64,000 bases of DNA from Anaeramoeba flamelloides. Taxonomy: Eukaryota; Metamonada; Anaeramoebidae. Positions 36,307 to 47,985 of the stretch are shown here, piece by piece. Positions within the stretch are counted from its first letter, which is position 1; each line of letters begins with the position of its first letter. The notes beneath the pieces were generated by a model that did no database searches, had not been told where the DNA came from, and saw only the letters and a list, made by a program, of their open reading frames with translations. The stretch spans positions 4,917,501 to 4,981,500 of the forward strand of contig JANTQA010000063.1 in NCBI GenBank assembly GCA_027625915.1, read 5' to 3'. Made by a program: the position numbers and the translations under genes.

Positions 36307-36759
36307 TTAACTTGTTTTTACTAAAATTAAAAGAAATTAAAAATTCAATAAAATCTCAATTCAAATGGGCAATGACTTCAAAATATGAACCATTGTTTAA
36401 CACATAACTAAGAATTTCCATAACGAATTCGTCCTTTTGTGTTTATTGTTTATAAATTCTTTGAGTGTCTTGGTGAGAGAGATTTTCAAAAAAAACAAGA
36501 ACTTTTTGTTCTTATTTAGTTATTAAGATTTGTTCAAAGTTTGTAAGTCAAACTTATTCAGAAAAGTAATTTTTTTGAACGAAATTTGACAATAGTTGCG
36601 AAAGAAAGTGAAATAGACACTTTTTATGAATTTTCCTTATTCACAGTATTTAAATAAAATAATTATTTGAACATTTTTTTATTGTTTTATTTTTTTTCCA
36701 TCAATCGAAATTTTTTATTCATTTTTTTTAATTTTTTTACTTTTGAGTTGAACTTCGAA

Positions 36760-37836
36760 ATGAGTCTAAATAATTTGTACACGTTACTTGAAGAAAGCAA
36801 CACCAAAAAGGAAATCCTTGGCGAAGTCTCTGAAAAAGGTCCAAGAACTGTTTATGAATTTATCCAAGATCATTTATCGTTAAAAACGAAAACAAGGTAT
36901 CGTACCTTAACCAGCAAAGACTGTGAAGAGATGTTTGAGACTGTCTCTTCGTATCTTGTTCGAGAGCCGGTCAAAGTCTCTGAATTACAAACCGAAGAAA
37001 TCTGTTTGTCAGTTGGGGATCGTAGTTTGGATGAGTTATTTGGAAAAGGCATCCCACAAAATGGCGGGCTAATCGAAATCTACGGGGAAGCAGGGTGTGG
37101 GAAAACAAATTTCTGTTTGCAGTTGCTGTGCCAGGCACAACTACCGGAGATCGTAGGTGGCTTTGGTGGTAAGCCTATTTACATTTCCTCTGAGGGGTAT
37201 GGCTATATGGATCGTTTGTTGCAATTGTCTGAGCACTACGTTGAAAAGTACAGCGATCTCTTCAAAAAAAGTGAAGATCTAATCAACGAGATCGCTGTCG
37301 AGTCTGTCTCAAGTATCGATCAACTTCTCGTTACAATCAATAAGCTCATTCCTAACCTTGAGTCTGGTGATTACAAATTAATTATTATTGATTCAATTGC
37401 TTCAATAATGCGTGTAGGTATCGAACAGGCAATTTCAAGAGCAAAAACGCTTTTACAAATCGCAACCAAATTAAAATATATTTCTTCAACTTATAACATC
37501 CCAATCATCCTTGTCAACCAGGTCTCGGCGGTGATCCGTGAAGAAGTCAATTTAAATAAATCAATGTATGACTCAAACGATCCCTTTTTACTTTTGCCCT
37601 CATACTCAGACAAGAGTACACCAGCGTTAGGCCTTGTGTGGTCCAACTGTATTAATACAAGGATCTGTTTCAAAAGACTGAAAAGAAAAGTGCTAGACCC
37701 CTTCCAAAATAACCAAAATACTGCACTAAGATCCATGAACGTAGTTTTTTCTTCTTCAATGCCACTAGATCAAAAGTATTTTATTATTTCGAATCGGGGG
37801 TTAGTTTCTTATGAATTTCAAAAAGGGTTTTTTTAA
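36760..37836 (+). CDS. XRCC3-like RAD51 paralogue
   Basis: RecA-fold ATPase of 358 residues. XRCC3 works with RAD51C in homologous recombination, helping RAD51 filaments and resolving intermediates. I start at ATG 36760 (MSLNNLYTLLEE); the open frame above it has no ATG and encodes only an F/I/N run. Residues 1-85 form a small N-terminal domain; the ATPase core shows GIPQNGGLIEIYGEAGCGKT with Walker A GEAGCGKT 109-116, Walker B LIIIDS 207-212, and LVNQV 251-255. PALGLVWSNCINTRICFKR (288-306) matches the XRCC3 signature PALGLxWxNCxxTR better than RAD51, DMC1 or RAD51C. Length fits human XRCC3 (346). Single exon, GC-richer than its flanks. RAD57-like naming would be equivalent in fungi. Confidence 0.88.
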   Translation: MSLNNLYTLLEESNTKKEILGEVSEKGPRTVYEFIQDHLSLKTKTRYRTLTSKDCEEMFETVSSYLVREPVKVSELQTEEICLSVGDRSLDELFGKGIPQNGGLIEIYGEAGCGKTNFCLQLLCQAQLPEIVGGFGGKPIYISSEGYGYMDRLLQLSEHYVEKYSDLFKKSEDLINEIAVESVSSIDQLLVTINKLIPNLESGDYKLIIIDSIASIMRVGIEQAISRAKTLLQIATKLKYISSTYNIPIILVNQVSAVIREEVNLNKSMYDSNDPFLLLPSYSDKSTPALGLVWSNCINTRICFKRLKRKVLDPFQNNQNTALRSMNVVFSSSMPLDQKYFIISNRGLVSYEFQKGFF

Positions 37837-38709
37837 AGCAAAATTATTTTTTTTTATGTGTTTTTACTTTGTATAAAATTTATATTTACTCTGACAATAA
37901 ATTGGGCTTTTTTTATTTTTGTTTTATCTGTAATTTCCTTTTCAATATCGAGTTTTTTAATCACTGTGCTTAGGGGATTATTTGAAATATAAAAAATAAA
38001 AAATTCCCTATTTTTTTTGAAATATCTAACTCTTATAAAATCGCCAACTATAAACTTATCTTTTTTTTTTTTAGAAATTACCTTTTTCTAACATTTTATT
38101 TTGAGTGCAAAACAATTAATATCATAACATGTTGAAAAAAATATAAATTATTTCTCAATAATGTGAAAAATTTAAGCTATTTCAAAATCAAGTTAGAATT
38201 TTTTCTTTTAATGATTGAGATCAAAAAATGTTTTGATTCATTTAAATAATAGAAAAACAATAAAAAAAATTATTTTATATAAAATTATTCAAAAAATTTT
38301 TATTAAAATAATATCAAATAGATAGACATGGTATATTCGAAGGAGATTTATGATCACCTATTTTAAAAGCTCTAATTTCACATTTTCACTTATTAAAAAA
38401 TTACTATTAACGAACCATTGTCAAGTGTTTGCAAATGATTTGATTTTAAATTTTAAAAGGAAATAAAAATCAATTTAATCAAAAATTAAATTCAATATAT
38501 GATCTTATTATTCAATTTAGAGAAAAATCTAAGAAAGTTAAAATTGTTATTTCAAAAGATTTTTAAAAAAATGAAATATTTGGGTTTTTATTTAGATAAA
38601 TTTTTACAGACTGATTTTATTTAAATTAAATCTAAAGAAACTTATAAAAATTCTAAATAATTATTCAATAACAATTTTCTCTTCTTAAATAATTAAAAAT
38701 AATTCGATA

Positions 38710-38733
38710 ATATATATATATATATATATATAT
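38710..38733. repeat. (TA)n microsatellite
   Basis: Uninterrupted alternating TA of about 24 bp. Confidence 0.9.
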
Positions 38734-39284
38734 TAAATGAAGTTAAATAAATACATTGGCTAGAAATTCAGAATTATGGAAAACAAACTTAAATTATTTA
38801 AACAATTAAATAAATTTCTAGATTAGTGAAATAAGTATAATAAACAGAAATAATACCAGTTAGTATTTAAAAAACAGAATTGAAAATCGAAAATATATTA
38901 ATTTCAGTAAATAAATTAGGTATTCAAAATTAAAATAAAGTTAAAATATTTATCTTTGGTTTTAGTTGGAAAAATTAATTAAATTTAGCTCAGAGATAAA
39001 AATAAAATCAAATGGAATTCAAGAGATTGAATTGAAATAATAAAGGAAACTTATAAATATACATATAATAAGTTATTAACTCCAACAAGTTGTAAGTACT
39101 GTTGGAATTTCTAAAATGTAAAATAATGAAATATAATCAAATTTTTTTCTCTATTCTTTTAACCTTGGGTAGATTTCTTGTAATTATTTTTTGTAATTTT
39201 AGAATTAAAAATTAAATTTCTTCAGATTTTGGATACTGAAAAATATATAAAAAAACCTGTTATATTTTGGTGATTTATTGATTT

Positions 39285-39725
39285 ATTTGTGAAGTGTTCG
39301 AGGTTTTATTGAGGTTTTCTCTTTTATTTTGAAAATATATTGATTTTTGTTAGGTTTTTTTAGGTTAGAAATAAACAAAAAAAACCTAGAACACTTCACA
39401 AATAAAAAAGAAAACTCAAAAAAAACTAATGAAAATATTCGAATGTTATAAACATAGCAGAAAATCTGTAGAAAACCAGTATCTGATTTTTTTTAATTTT
39501 TGTATTGATAATAAAAACAATCGGTATAACATAGAAAACAGAAAAATTCAAGAAAAACACCTTATTCTTTGTTAATTTTTGAAATAAACAAAAAATTTAT
39601 AAAATTTTTTTTTTTATTTGTAAAATCAAAAAAAAAAGGTTGTTATTTTTTCGTATTAAAAAGAATTGAGTAAAAACAAATATTTCACTCTATTAGTTTG
39701 AATTCTGAAAAAATGACACTTGAAG
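39285..39725. repeat. Family K repeat copy
   Basis: GTGAAGTGTTCGAGGTTTTA (39291) pairs with AAACCTAGAACACTTCACAA (39387) as an inverted repeat around TTTTGTTAGGTTTTTTTAGG. Downstream AAAAGAATTGAGTAAAAACA echoes 28548. Element limits are unclear. Confidence 0.45.
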
Positions 39726-40081
39726 GCACTCAACGGTACTTGAAGAAAATCTTTGGTACTTAAAGAAACATAACAAAAATATTTCACAATAATTAGAAAT
39801 CAAAATTATTTAAGTAATATATCAAACATAACGTTTATAATAGTCTGGACATTTACTAATTGCTTAAATAGATATTTTCATTTTATAATAAAAAAAAAAT
39901 CAAATAAATTTTGTCCTTTATGTTTAAAATATGAACAAAAGTAAAATATTGAAAAATATTAATCATTTTATTTTGGTGTGTACTTTTTATAAAAAAATAG
40001 ATTAAAATTTCAAAACAAATCATGAGACATAAATCTTAATGAAATACTTTTTATTGAATAAATTTTGACTTATTTTCATTA

Positions 40082-40278
40082 CAGTCAGTTTCACTTTTAA
40101 GGCACAAACTTTCAACGAAATTTAAGGCACTAAAAAAATCTCAAATTAAGGCACAAAATTCAAATTCTAGTAAAAATAAATTGTAAAAAAAAAAATTGCA
40201 AATTTTGTGCCTTAATTTGAGATTTTTTTGTGCCTTAAATTTCGTTGAAAGTTTGTGCCTTAAAAGTGAAACTGACTG
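40082..40278. mobile_element. MITE-A copy
   Basis: TA, CAGTCAGTTTCACTTTTAAG to AAGTGAAACTGACTG, TA. Halves are almost perfect inverse copies; one of the best-kept members. Confidence 0.9.
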
Positions 40279-41809
40279 TAATAAATTCCACTAAATTACC
40301 GATTTCATGCTGAATTCTTCTTCCAAATCTTTAAATCTAATTCATGATAGAGTTTATTATACACTTATTTAATAATAATAATAATATTATTAATCATTAG
40401 TTGATTTTATTATTGATATTTTTTAAAAAATCTTCTATTTTGGTGGGTATATTTAAAAAAACAATTCCGTATATAAATAATTGTTAATACTGATTAAATT
40501 AGCAAATAAGACATTTATTTCAAAATAAATTCATTCAAATATTTTCAAAAAACATGACAAAAATTGTACTTTTTTAGAGAAAATAATACTCTGCAAATAA
40601 CAATAAAAAAAGATAAAAATTGCAAACATGACACTATTACTTAAAAACATAAAAATACAGTTATAAGTTTTCCATTCTATTGAAATTATTGTCGGGAAGC
40701 AATCAATATTTTTTTGATCATAAAGAAAAATTATAATTCCAATTTTCACCATTAAAAAATATCAGATAAAAGTGAGATCATAAAAATTAATCTTTTTTAT
40801 TTATGTAATATCATATTTACAATAATTGAATTATGTCAAGAATAGATAAATGGTAGTTAATTATTTTGAATATTTTAATTGGTTTCTTGGTGATTTGGTT
40901 TAATTAATCGATATTAAAAATGAATATGTTGCTCTTTTTATTGGAAATAACAAAAATTATTTCACATTATTTCTAACTAAATAATCATCAAGTGACTTTA
41001 TTTTAACATTTTATATCTATTATTTAATTTTTTTTTTGAAGAATTATAATTAAATAAAAGTAATAAAATAAAATATTTGAATTATTCTAAAGTACTTCTG
41101 TATGTTTAAATACAAAAACTATGTATTTTATAATTTTTTTTTTGATACTTTTTTGAAACGTTCTTTTCCAATTTTTTGAAAAAAAAAAATGGAGGAAAAA
41201 ATAAAGAAAAAAATACAAAACAAATATATTGAAAAATCTTAATGAAAAGGCAAATTTTACTTGTAATTGAATAATATACACTTGGATTTTCCAGTAAAGT
41301 GGTGAAAAAAATACCGTACATTTAAAAAATCCCTGGTAATAATGTTAATTGTGAATATTAGAGAAAATTGATTTGTAATTTCTTTTATTTAAAATCATAT
41401 CCTTTTTATAAGAACCAAACTTTTAAAATTATAACTCGCTCACTGATTAGAATGATGATTATGAAATTACACTTGTTCAAAATGCCATTCAATTAATCAA
41501 AAAACAAGAATAAAAATTATAATTTTCCAAACTCCAGCAAACTATGATAAAAATATATTGATTTTTTTAAAAAAAGTTGATCTACTTATGCAATCGAATA
41601 ATTCCTTTGGTATTCTATAGGTACCCTACTTTAATGAACTTTAGAAAGGTTTATTACTTTGTACATAAAAAATTTAGTTATTTATTTAAAAGGATTTGAT
41701 TGAAAATAAAAAAAATTAGAAAATAATTTTCTCTAATATTCATAACTAAATAATTTTTGAGGAATTATTTACAATTCATGTATTTTTTCACTATGTAACT
41801 AGTAATAAA

Positions 41810-43049
41810 ATCTAAATAATCATTTAGAGACTACTAAACCATAAAAAATCTTCAAGTAAATCCAAAAGCAAATTCATAAAAAAAATTACAGGCATCTTGA
41901 AATTGAAAAACAAAGTAAAAATATGATTACTACAAAAACAAAACTTACTTTTAATAATATTTTCAGAATTGAATTATTGTTTTTAAAAGTCTGATCCATT
42001 TTTCTCATTTTTGAAAAGTTCAAAATCCAACATATTTCTGAATTATTTAAATAAAATTTATTTTTTTTTTGAAAGAAGATTGAAATCTTAATGCTTGTAA
42101 AGGAAATGTTCAAAATACTTTAAAAATAAAACCACTAAGTTCTAAAATAACTCAGAATAAAAAATCTACTTAATTTCAAAAAAAAATACAATAATTCTTC
42201 AAAACTTGTAAAAAAAATAATTTTTTTACTTTAAAGAATAGTCCAAATTATTTTGTCAATTTATTTGAACAATATTATCTGAGAAAAAGAACCTAACAAA
42301 GGAATTAAAAATTCTCACAAAATATTTTTTTAAATCCTGGTAAATTCAACTAATAATCTAAATAAATATTTTTTAATTTGATTATTTATAATCAATAATT
42401 AATTATCCCAATCTTAATTATTTCAGTAATTCTTTCACAACCCAAAGATTAAATGTATCAAATAGACTTTACAATTATTTCTCAATAATCTAAATATTTT
42501 CAAATAAATAAAAACGAATCCAAATGCATAATTCTAATAAAAAAAAAAAAAAAAAAAGATATTATCAAATAACTGATTTTAATATGTACAGTTCCTTTTT
42601 TATACTCTGGTATTTGAAAAAGAATATTGAATAGTCTTTTAAATTTCAAGAAATTTAATTAATATTTATAAATAAAATAAATGATCAATTATTTTAGATC
42701 TTGAGGGATACAATATTTTATTGATTTTTATTATATTTTCAAAATAAAAATTAAAAGTTCAAAGTTATTTGTTCATAAAAAATCTCATAAATTACTAAAA
42801 GTGATATTTCTTCTCAATTAAATTTTTTTCAAATTCTTTTTTTTTCTAATTTGATCGAAAAATCCGAAACGAAAAAGGATCTTGATCTTTTTTCTGAAAA
42901 TTTAATTGAGAAAAATGAAATCTTTAAAAATGATGATTCATTTCTCTAAAGTTCATAAATAAAGTTATATATCAGATTTAATTGTATCCTTATGTCAATA
43001 ATTACTTTATTGCCTTTGGAGAAAAAAATAAATGAGCGGTGCTAGTACT
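41810..43049 (-). repeat. Dispersed repeat family D, copy D3
   Basis: Collinear with D1 and D2 on the plus strand, ending GGTGCTAGTACT at a TTAA-like site (43050-43053). On the minus strand near 42010 a short frame reads MRKMDQTFKNNNSILKILLK, similar to a frame in D4 (MKKVYQTFKNNISLLKIALK). No longer frame. Confidence 0.55.
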
Positions 43050-44422
43050 TTAAATACTAAAATTGTATTTTTTTCGTCTTTAATTAATCAAGATCATTTC
43101 GAACATTTGTTTCTAATCACGAATTTTACGACTCCAGAGTTTATAATCAAAATAAGGAAATTAATGAAACATGAAAATAGAAAACTAAATGTATAATTTT
43201 GACAATTTAAGGGGGTAGTACCTTTTCATTTTTTGAGTTCCACCCTTTATGTGAAACTGAATTCTTCAAATTATTTCTTTATTCAAATAAATTGATATTT
43301 TAATAAATACTAGAGTGGAATATATCCTAGTATATAATATATTTTCATACCAACAAAAAAGCGCAAATTAAAAAAATGAAAAAATTGATCAAAAAAAAAT
43401 AAATAAAAATCATTTATTACTGAATCTTATCTATAAAATTTGACACAATTACTTATTCTTTATTTGGTTTTATTTTTAATTCTTCATGAAAATAGTTTTG
43501 TTTGGAAAATGTTAGATAAACAAATTACTCTTTTATTTCTCAAGAATTTCCAAAATGAATTTTAAAAATCCTATTTTCATTTAATTTTTCTAATTCTAGT
43601 TTTAGTTCAGAAAATCTGATATTTTTTAAATTCTTCTTCAGTAATAAAGATTTATTGGGCATATTCATTTGATTTTATAATTATTTATTTTCCATTAAAT
43701 TGAGAAACTAAAATAATTTATGAATCTTGATTGAAATTTATTTTTGAATATTTCAATTATTTTGATTTGAATATTAGGTAACTGTCTTTCGATTCCAAGA
43801 ATTCAGCACCTTGATTTTAATTTTTGAAATAGTATTCTTGAGTTTGGCTTTTTTTGATAAAAATATTTTAAAAAAATATTTTTAAAGCAAATTTTTTACA
43901 AAAGGTTTTGCAAAATAATATTAAATAGTAATTGGGTGAGAAATTCAAGGAAAAAAATAGTTTGGGTTCATACAAATTAAGAAGATAAAAAAAACAAATC
44001 TTCGAAAATAGACTTTTATGGATTTTTGTTTTTTCACCTTTGATTTTAAAAAAATTTATATTTGGAAAGGTGATCTTTCGTGTTTGGTCTTCTAAAAGAA
44101 AATATTTGTTACAAATAGACACCTTTTTGGGGTATATTTTTTTGGTTTAACTGTTTGGTTAATTTCAATGGTTCGTATAAACACATCTCTAGATCCAAAA
44201 CCAAATTTAATAAAACCAAAATTTTAATCCAAAAAAAATGTTTAAAAATTTAAGATTCAACTCTGAATTACTTTGTGTTCGCTTTCTTTTCACGAATAGG
44301 CTAGTGAATGGGATTTTGTTTCCAAAGTTTCAATATCTGGTGGCACTCAAAACATCTTTTTTCAAGTAATGTTACAACAATTAAAATTTTTCAAAATTGA
44401 TAAAATGGACTTCCTTTCTTAA

Positions 44423-44973
44423 TGATTACAATCCCTGAAATTTGAAAAAAGATTATCTTACGTAGGGTGTAGGGAGTTGTCGATTTGGTATTTAGCTGAT
44501 GGATCTTGTACTTGGTATAGATTTAAATAGTGGTTCAAAATGGCAATTTTTGACAATTTATTTTTTTTTTTTTGCGAAATCCGATTTGAAGAGTTTAAGA
44601 TTAATAGATTGATAGGTGAAAGAATAAATTTTGAATTTTGGGTTATAGAAAAGAATCTTGATTTACTTTTTTGTCAATTAACTAAATACAAAAATAAAAT
44701 TTTTTAAAATCTCCCAATAAAAGTAAAACTTTATTAAAAATTTCAATCAACAACACCCAAACTATATTTTTTTGAAACTTAATTCCAGCATATTATTCTT
44801 AAACTCTTCAATTAAGATTTTGGGAAAAAAAAAATAAATTGTCAAAAATTGCAATTTTGAACCACTATTAAAATCCATACCAAATACAATATCAATCAGC
44901 TAAGAACCAAATTAACAAGCTCACTCCCCCCAATACAAGATAATCTTTTTTCCAATTTCAGGGGTTGTAAACC
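44423..44973. mobile_element. MITE-B copy B3, 551 bp, TTAA target
   Basis: TTAA (44419-44422), worn left end TGATTACAATCCCTGAAATT; right end AATTTCAGGGGTTGTAAACC, TTAA (44974-44977). Arms match B1 (GTGGTTCAAAATGGCAATTT present). It ends 90 bp upstream of the tRNA-like gene. Confidence 0.83.
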
Positions 44974-45063
44974 TTAAGAAGAAATAAATTTAAGTTCAAT
45001 AATTTGGAGTAATTATTATCAAGTAAAATAAATTAATAGTATAGTCTTTAATTGTGTATAATA

Positions 45064-45171
45064 ACATCCTTAGCTCAGCATGGTAGAGTATTTCACATAT
45101 TAACCTTTGACTCGTCGATTAAAAGACGAATTAAATTCGAAAAGGTCGGAAGTTCAATTCTTTCAGGATGT
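45064..45171 (+). tRNA. tRNA-like gene with about 35-nt central insert
   Basis: Acceptor stem ACATCCT (45064-45070) pairs perfectly with AGGATGT (45165-45171). The A box TAGCTCAGCATGG is canonical; D stem GCTC/GAGT closes a 9-nt loop. T arm GGAAG-TTCAATT-CTTTC is well formed and makes a B box. The part between D and T arms is about 35 nt too long: it could hold an intron, or a long variable arm (CGAAT-TAA-ATTCG folds) plus an insertion. Because of this I cannot assign the anticodon; CAT and TAT both occur in the expected stretch but without the usual T at position 33. A run of 11 T follows. It may be functional or a slightly decayed copy. Confidence 0.7.
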
Positions 45172-45178
45172 GATTATC

Positions 45179-45189
45179 TTTTTTTTTTT
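45179..45189 (+). terminator. RNA polymerase III T-run terminator
   Basis: Eleven T residues beginning 8 bp after the tRNA-like 3' end, the usual Pol III stop signal. T runs are common in this genome, so the position is the main argument. Confidence 0.6.
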
Positions 45190-45846
45190 ATAACCAGAAA
45201 GGCAAATCACACAACTTTGAGTTTACAATCTCGAGATATTATTGTTTTTTGAATTTCTTCATCTTACCACACTACAAAGAAGTTAAAAAACTTTCAGTTT
45301 GTAATAAAAGTCTTATATTTGAAAAATGATTCAAATAGTTTTGTGAAGGGATTCAAAATTTAACATAGATGAAATTTCAAACTGAATTACCTTTTTTTCA
45401 ATTCTTTTAGATATCATGTTATACAATTCTTTTTCCACAAAATACTCAAAATTTAAATCTAATACAAAAGTACCCAGCAAACAAATCAAGATCAAAAATT
45501 ACAATCTCATTTTTCAGATATCCCTATTTGAACAAGAAGAAAATGAAAATGAAGTGAAAATTTTTCCCCATTTCTTCTTTAAAAACAAAGAATGCTTCTC
45601 ACTCAACAAAACCCAATAAAAAAAGAAATTTCTACTCCTACAAAAACACTGTCCAACATCTTTCAATTGGCATAGTCTCAAAGAAATTTTCATTTACTTC
45701 GAAATAAAAGTTTTTTAGAATTTTATCATTTTTTTCTTCTTTTGCAATTCTTAACATAAGAAAAACAAAAATAATTTTTTTTTTCTTTTTTCCCCATCAC
45801 AACTCTAAAATTATAAAAAAATACAGTCTAAACTGAACCAACCAAA
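45190..45846. other. Spacer between tRNA-like gene and TPR gene
   Basis: No recognisable gene. A 67-codon frame at 45416-45619 has no similarity I recognise. It should hold the TPR gene promoter; the last 50 bp before the ATG are A/C-rich (CTGAACCAACCAAAATGAGT). Confidence 0.5.
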
Positions 45847-47985
45847 ATGAGTCAAACTGATGAGCAATTAGTTGAAGAGTATTTACAAAAGGGAATTGAA
45901 TGCTTTCAAAAAAAAGAATACAACGAGGCGATTATTCATTTATCTGAAGCGCTAATGCTTGATGCCCCCAAGGCAGACATTTTATATTTCAACCGAGGGC
46001 TCTGTTTTTTTTATCAGGGCAAACACAAGCAGGCCGTTTTTGACTTCACTGCCTCGCTTCAGATCAACACGAGCAAATCTGAATACTACTTCAAGAGGGC
46101 AGAGGTGTATGCCACTCTGGGCAACTACGACAAGGCGCTTGTCGATTTAGAGTCAGCCGCCAAGATCGATCCCAAAAACGTGATGTACACCTACAAGCAG
46201 GCCGAGATGTTGTTCCAATTGCAAAGGTATGAACAATCGCTCGAGGTGTTGGAAAGGGCCCTTTCTGCCGAGCCAAAAAATGTGGACTATAATCTGTTAA
46301 AGGCCACGCTGCTGTTCAAGTTGGAGAAATACGAAAGCTCGTTAATAACATGGAAGTTTTTACACGAGCTCGAACCCGAAAAGGACATCAATTCCCATTA
46401 CATCGCAGAATGCTACATCAAGTTGGGCCAACCCGAAAAGGCACTCGAGTATCGGAAAAAGGCGTTAGATCAGGACGAGGAGAATGACATCTATCTGTTT
46501 AATCTCGCACATGGGCTCTTCCAAAAGCAGAAATGGGCAGAGTGTTTGGAGCTCTTGAACAAGGCGATCAAAATCAATGACAATGAAAATTACATTCACA
46601 CCCGTGGGCTCTGCTTATTCAAACTGGAGAAATGGGAGCTCTGTAAGCAGGATTTCACAACTTTAATTGAAGAGAAGGGGAAAGCAATTGAAACATATTA
46701 CTATTATAGGGCGATTTGCGATATGCAAATAAGCAATTACCAAGGGGCATCCGAGGATTTGCTAATTGCACTCAAGTCCAAGCCTGAAAGTGAAAATTAC
46801 ATTTTCAAATTAGGGGAATGCCAATTCCATTTAAAGCAGTACCAGCAATGTGCCAAGACATTCCAAAGGGGCAGCGAAATCAATCCCAAAAATATAAATT
46901 TTTGGTTCTATTCTGGTGAATGCTACTTCCAACTACAGCAATATGAAGAGGCCAATAGGTGTTACTTAAGGGCCTACAGGTTAGACACGCAAAAGGAAAG
47001 CTACGCGTTATCAGTTGGCACCTCATATATGATGCTCCAAAAGATCGGAGAAGCAATTAAATATTACCAATTAGCCCTCGAAATTAACCCTGAAAATTTG
47101 AAGACTTTAAATTTCCTTGGCAAGGCTTATGTTTCAACCAAGCAATGGGCACCAGCTAAAGAAGTCTTTTTAAAGATCCTGAAAAAGGAGCCCAATGATG
47201 TAGATGCCCTGTTTGGATGTGGCAGCGCCGCCTATAACACAAAGGATTACGAAACGTGCGCAGATATGTGCGAAAAGGCATTGGCGACAAACCAAGAAGT
47301 CCCCATCACTTGCTTCCAATTTTTGGCCGAATCGCTAAATAAATTAGGAAAAGAGGACGAGGCCCTCGTAGTTTACGAAACTGCATCAGAAACATACCCC
47401 AAAAATGATATTTTCCATTTCTATTTGGGCTATGGCAATTTCAGAAAAAGAAAATATGCCGATTCAATCATCTCTCTTGAAAAGGCCATCGAGATACTCC
47501 CCGAAAAGGCCATTTACCATAACACCTTAGGATTGTGTTACGCTAGATTAAACCAATTGGACGACGCCATCCCTGCATACGATAACGCAATCAAGCACGA
47601 GCCCAAAAACCACCAATACTATTATAACCGTGGATCTGCCTATTTGAAATTAAAAAAAATTGAAAAGGCCAAAGACGACTTTACACAGGCGTCCAGAATT
47701 GAACCAGGAAATGACATTTACCATTCCTATATCGGAGAATGCCTGATGAATTTGGATCAAAGCGACGAAGCAATAATCAAATTTTCCAGGGCAATCGAAA
47801 TAAACCCCAGAAACGCCTTTTATTTTAACAACAGAGGCACCTGCTATTATGCAAAGAGAAAATTTGAACTTGCTATAGATGATTTTATGAAGGCAGTCGA
47901 AATCGATCCTAATTCAAAACAATTCCAACAAAATTTAGATGGGGCAAAAATGACGAAAGAGCAATTCGATAAGCAAGATGATTAA
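45847..47985 (+). CDS. TPR superhelix protein of about 20 repeats
   Basis: 712-residue single-exon protein starting at ATG 45847 in an A-rich context. From residue 9 to the end it is made of about twenty 34-residue tetratricopeptide repeats with the usual pattern (small residue at 8, Y/F at 11, A at 20, P near 32). Clear units include YFNRGLCFFYQGKHKQAVFD, YYFKRAEVYATLGNYDKALV, IYHNTLGLCYARLNQLDDAI, YYYNRGSAYLKLKKIEKAKD and AFYFNNRGTCYYAKRKFELA. There is no signal peptide, membrane segment or catalytic domain, so it is probably a soluble scaffold or co-chaperone-type adaptor. It lacks an OGT catalytic region. TPR proteins cannot be named from repeats alone. Coding DNA is much GC-richer than its flanks. 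Confidence 0.9.
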   Translation: MSQTDEQLVEEYLQKGIECFQKKEYNEAIIHLSEALMLDAPKADILYFNRGLCFFYQGKHKQAVFDFTASLQINTSKSEYYFKRAEVYATLGNYDKALVDLESAAKIDPKNVMYTYKQAEMLFQLQRYEQSLEVLERALSAEPKNVDYNLLKATLLFKLEKYESSLITWKFLHELEPEKDINSHYIAECYIKLGQPEKALEYRKKALDQDEENDIYLFNLAHGLFQKQKWAECLELLNKAIKINDNENYIHTRGLCLFKLEKWELCKQDFTTLIEEKGKAIETYYYYRAICDMQISNYQGASEDLLIALKSKPESENYIFKLGECQFHLKQYQQCAKTFQRGSEINPKNINFWFYSGECYFQLQQYEEANRCYLRAYRLDTQKESYALSVGTSYMMLQKIGEAIKYYQLALEINPENLKTLNFLGKAYVSTKQWAPAKEVFLKILKKEPNDVDALFGCGSAAYNTKDYETCADMCEKALATNQEVPITCFQFLAESLNKLGKEDEALVVYETASETYPKNDIFHFYLGYGNFRKRKYADSIISLEKAIEILPEKAIYHNTLGLCYARLNQLDDAIPAYDNAIKHEPKNHQYYYNRGSAYLKLKKIEKAKDDFTQASRIEPGNDIYHSYIGECLMNLDQSDEAIIKFSRAIEINPRNAFYFNNRGTCYYAKRKFELAIDDFMKAVEIDPNSKQFQQNLDGAKMTKEQFDKQDD

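Larger units (their letters stand above)
27900..36759. other. 8.9-kb gene-free, mobile-element-rich interval
   Basis: No gene supported. It contains family K inverted repeats (28.5-28.95 kb), four MITE-A copies (30.0-32.0 kb), a hAT-like element (32.3-33.6 kb) and paired MITE-B copies (35.2-36.3 kb). What remains is AT-rich filler with T and A runs. The segment at 31540-31610 resembles 61195-61250 (GATTTTGG, then CAAATTTTTG), a further unnamed repeat. Confidence 0.6.
37837..45063. other. 7.2-kb gene-free interval
   Basis: No gene supported. It carries a TA run (38710-38733), family K motifs (39.2-39.75 kb), MITE-A (40082-40278), repeat D3 (41.8-43.05 kb) and MITE-B copy B3 (44.4-45.0 kb). 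At 43207 a TTAAGGGGGTAGTACC end-like sequence resembles C and D termini without a clear partner. Confidence 0.6.

Noticed and set aside
36667-36759. Upstream extension of the XRCC3-like frame
   Set aside because: Starts with TTG and encodes an F/I/N run; the ATG at 36760 begins normal protein sequence.
45416-45619. 67-codon frame upstream of the TPR gene
   Set aside because: No recognisable motif and no fitting donor to join the TPR frame, which already has a good ATG.
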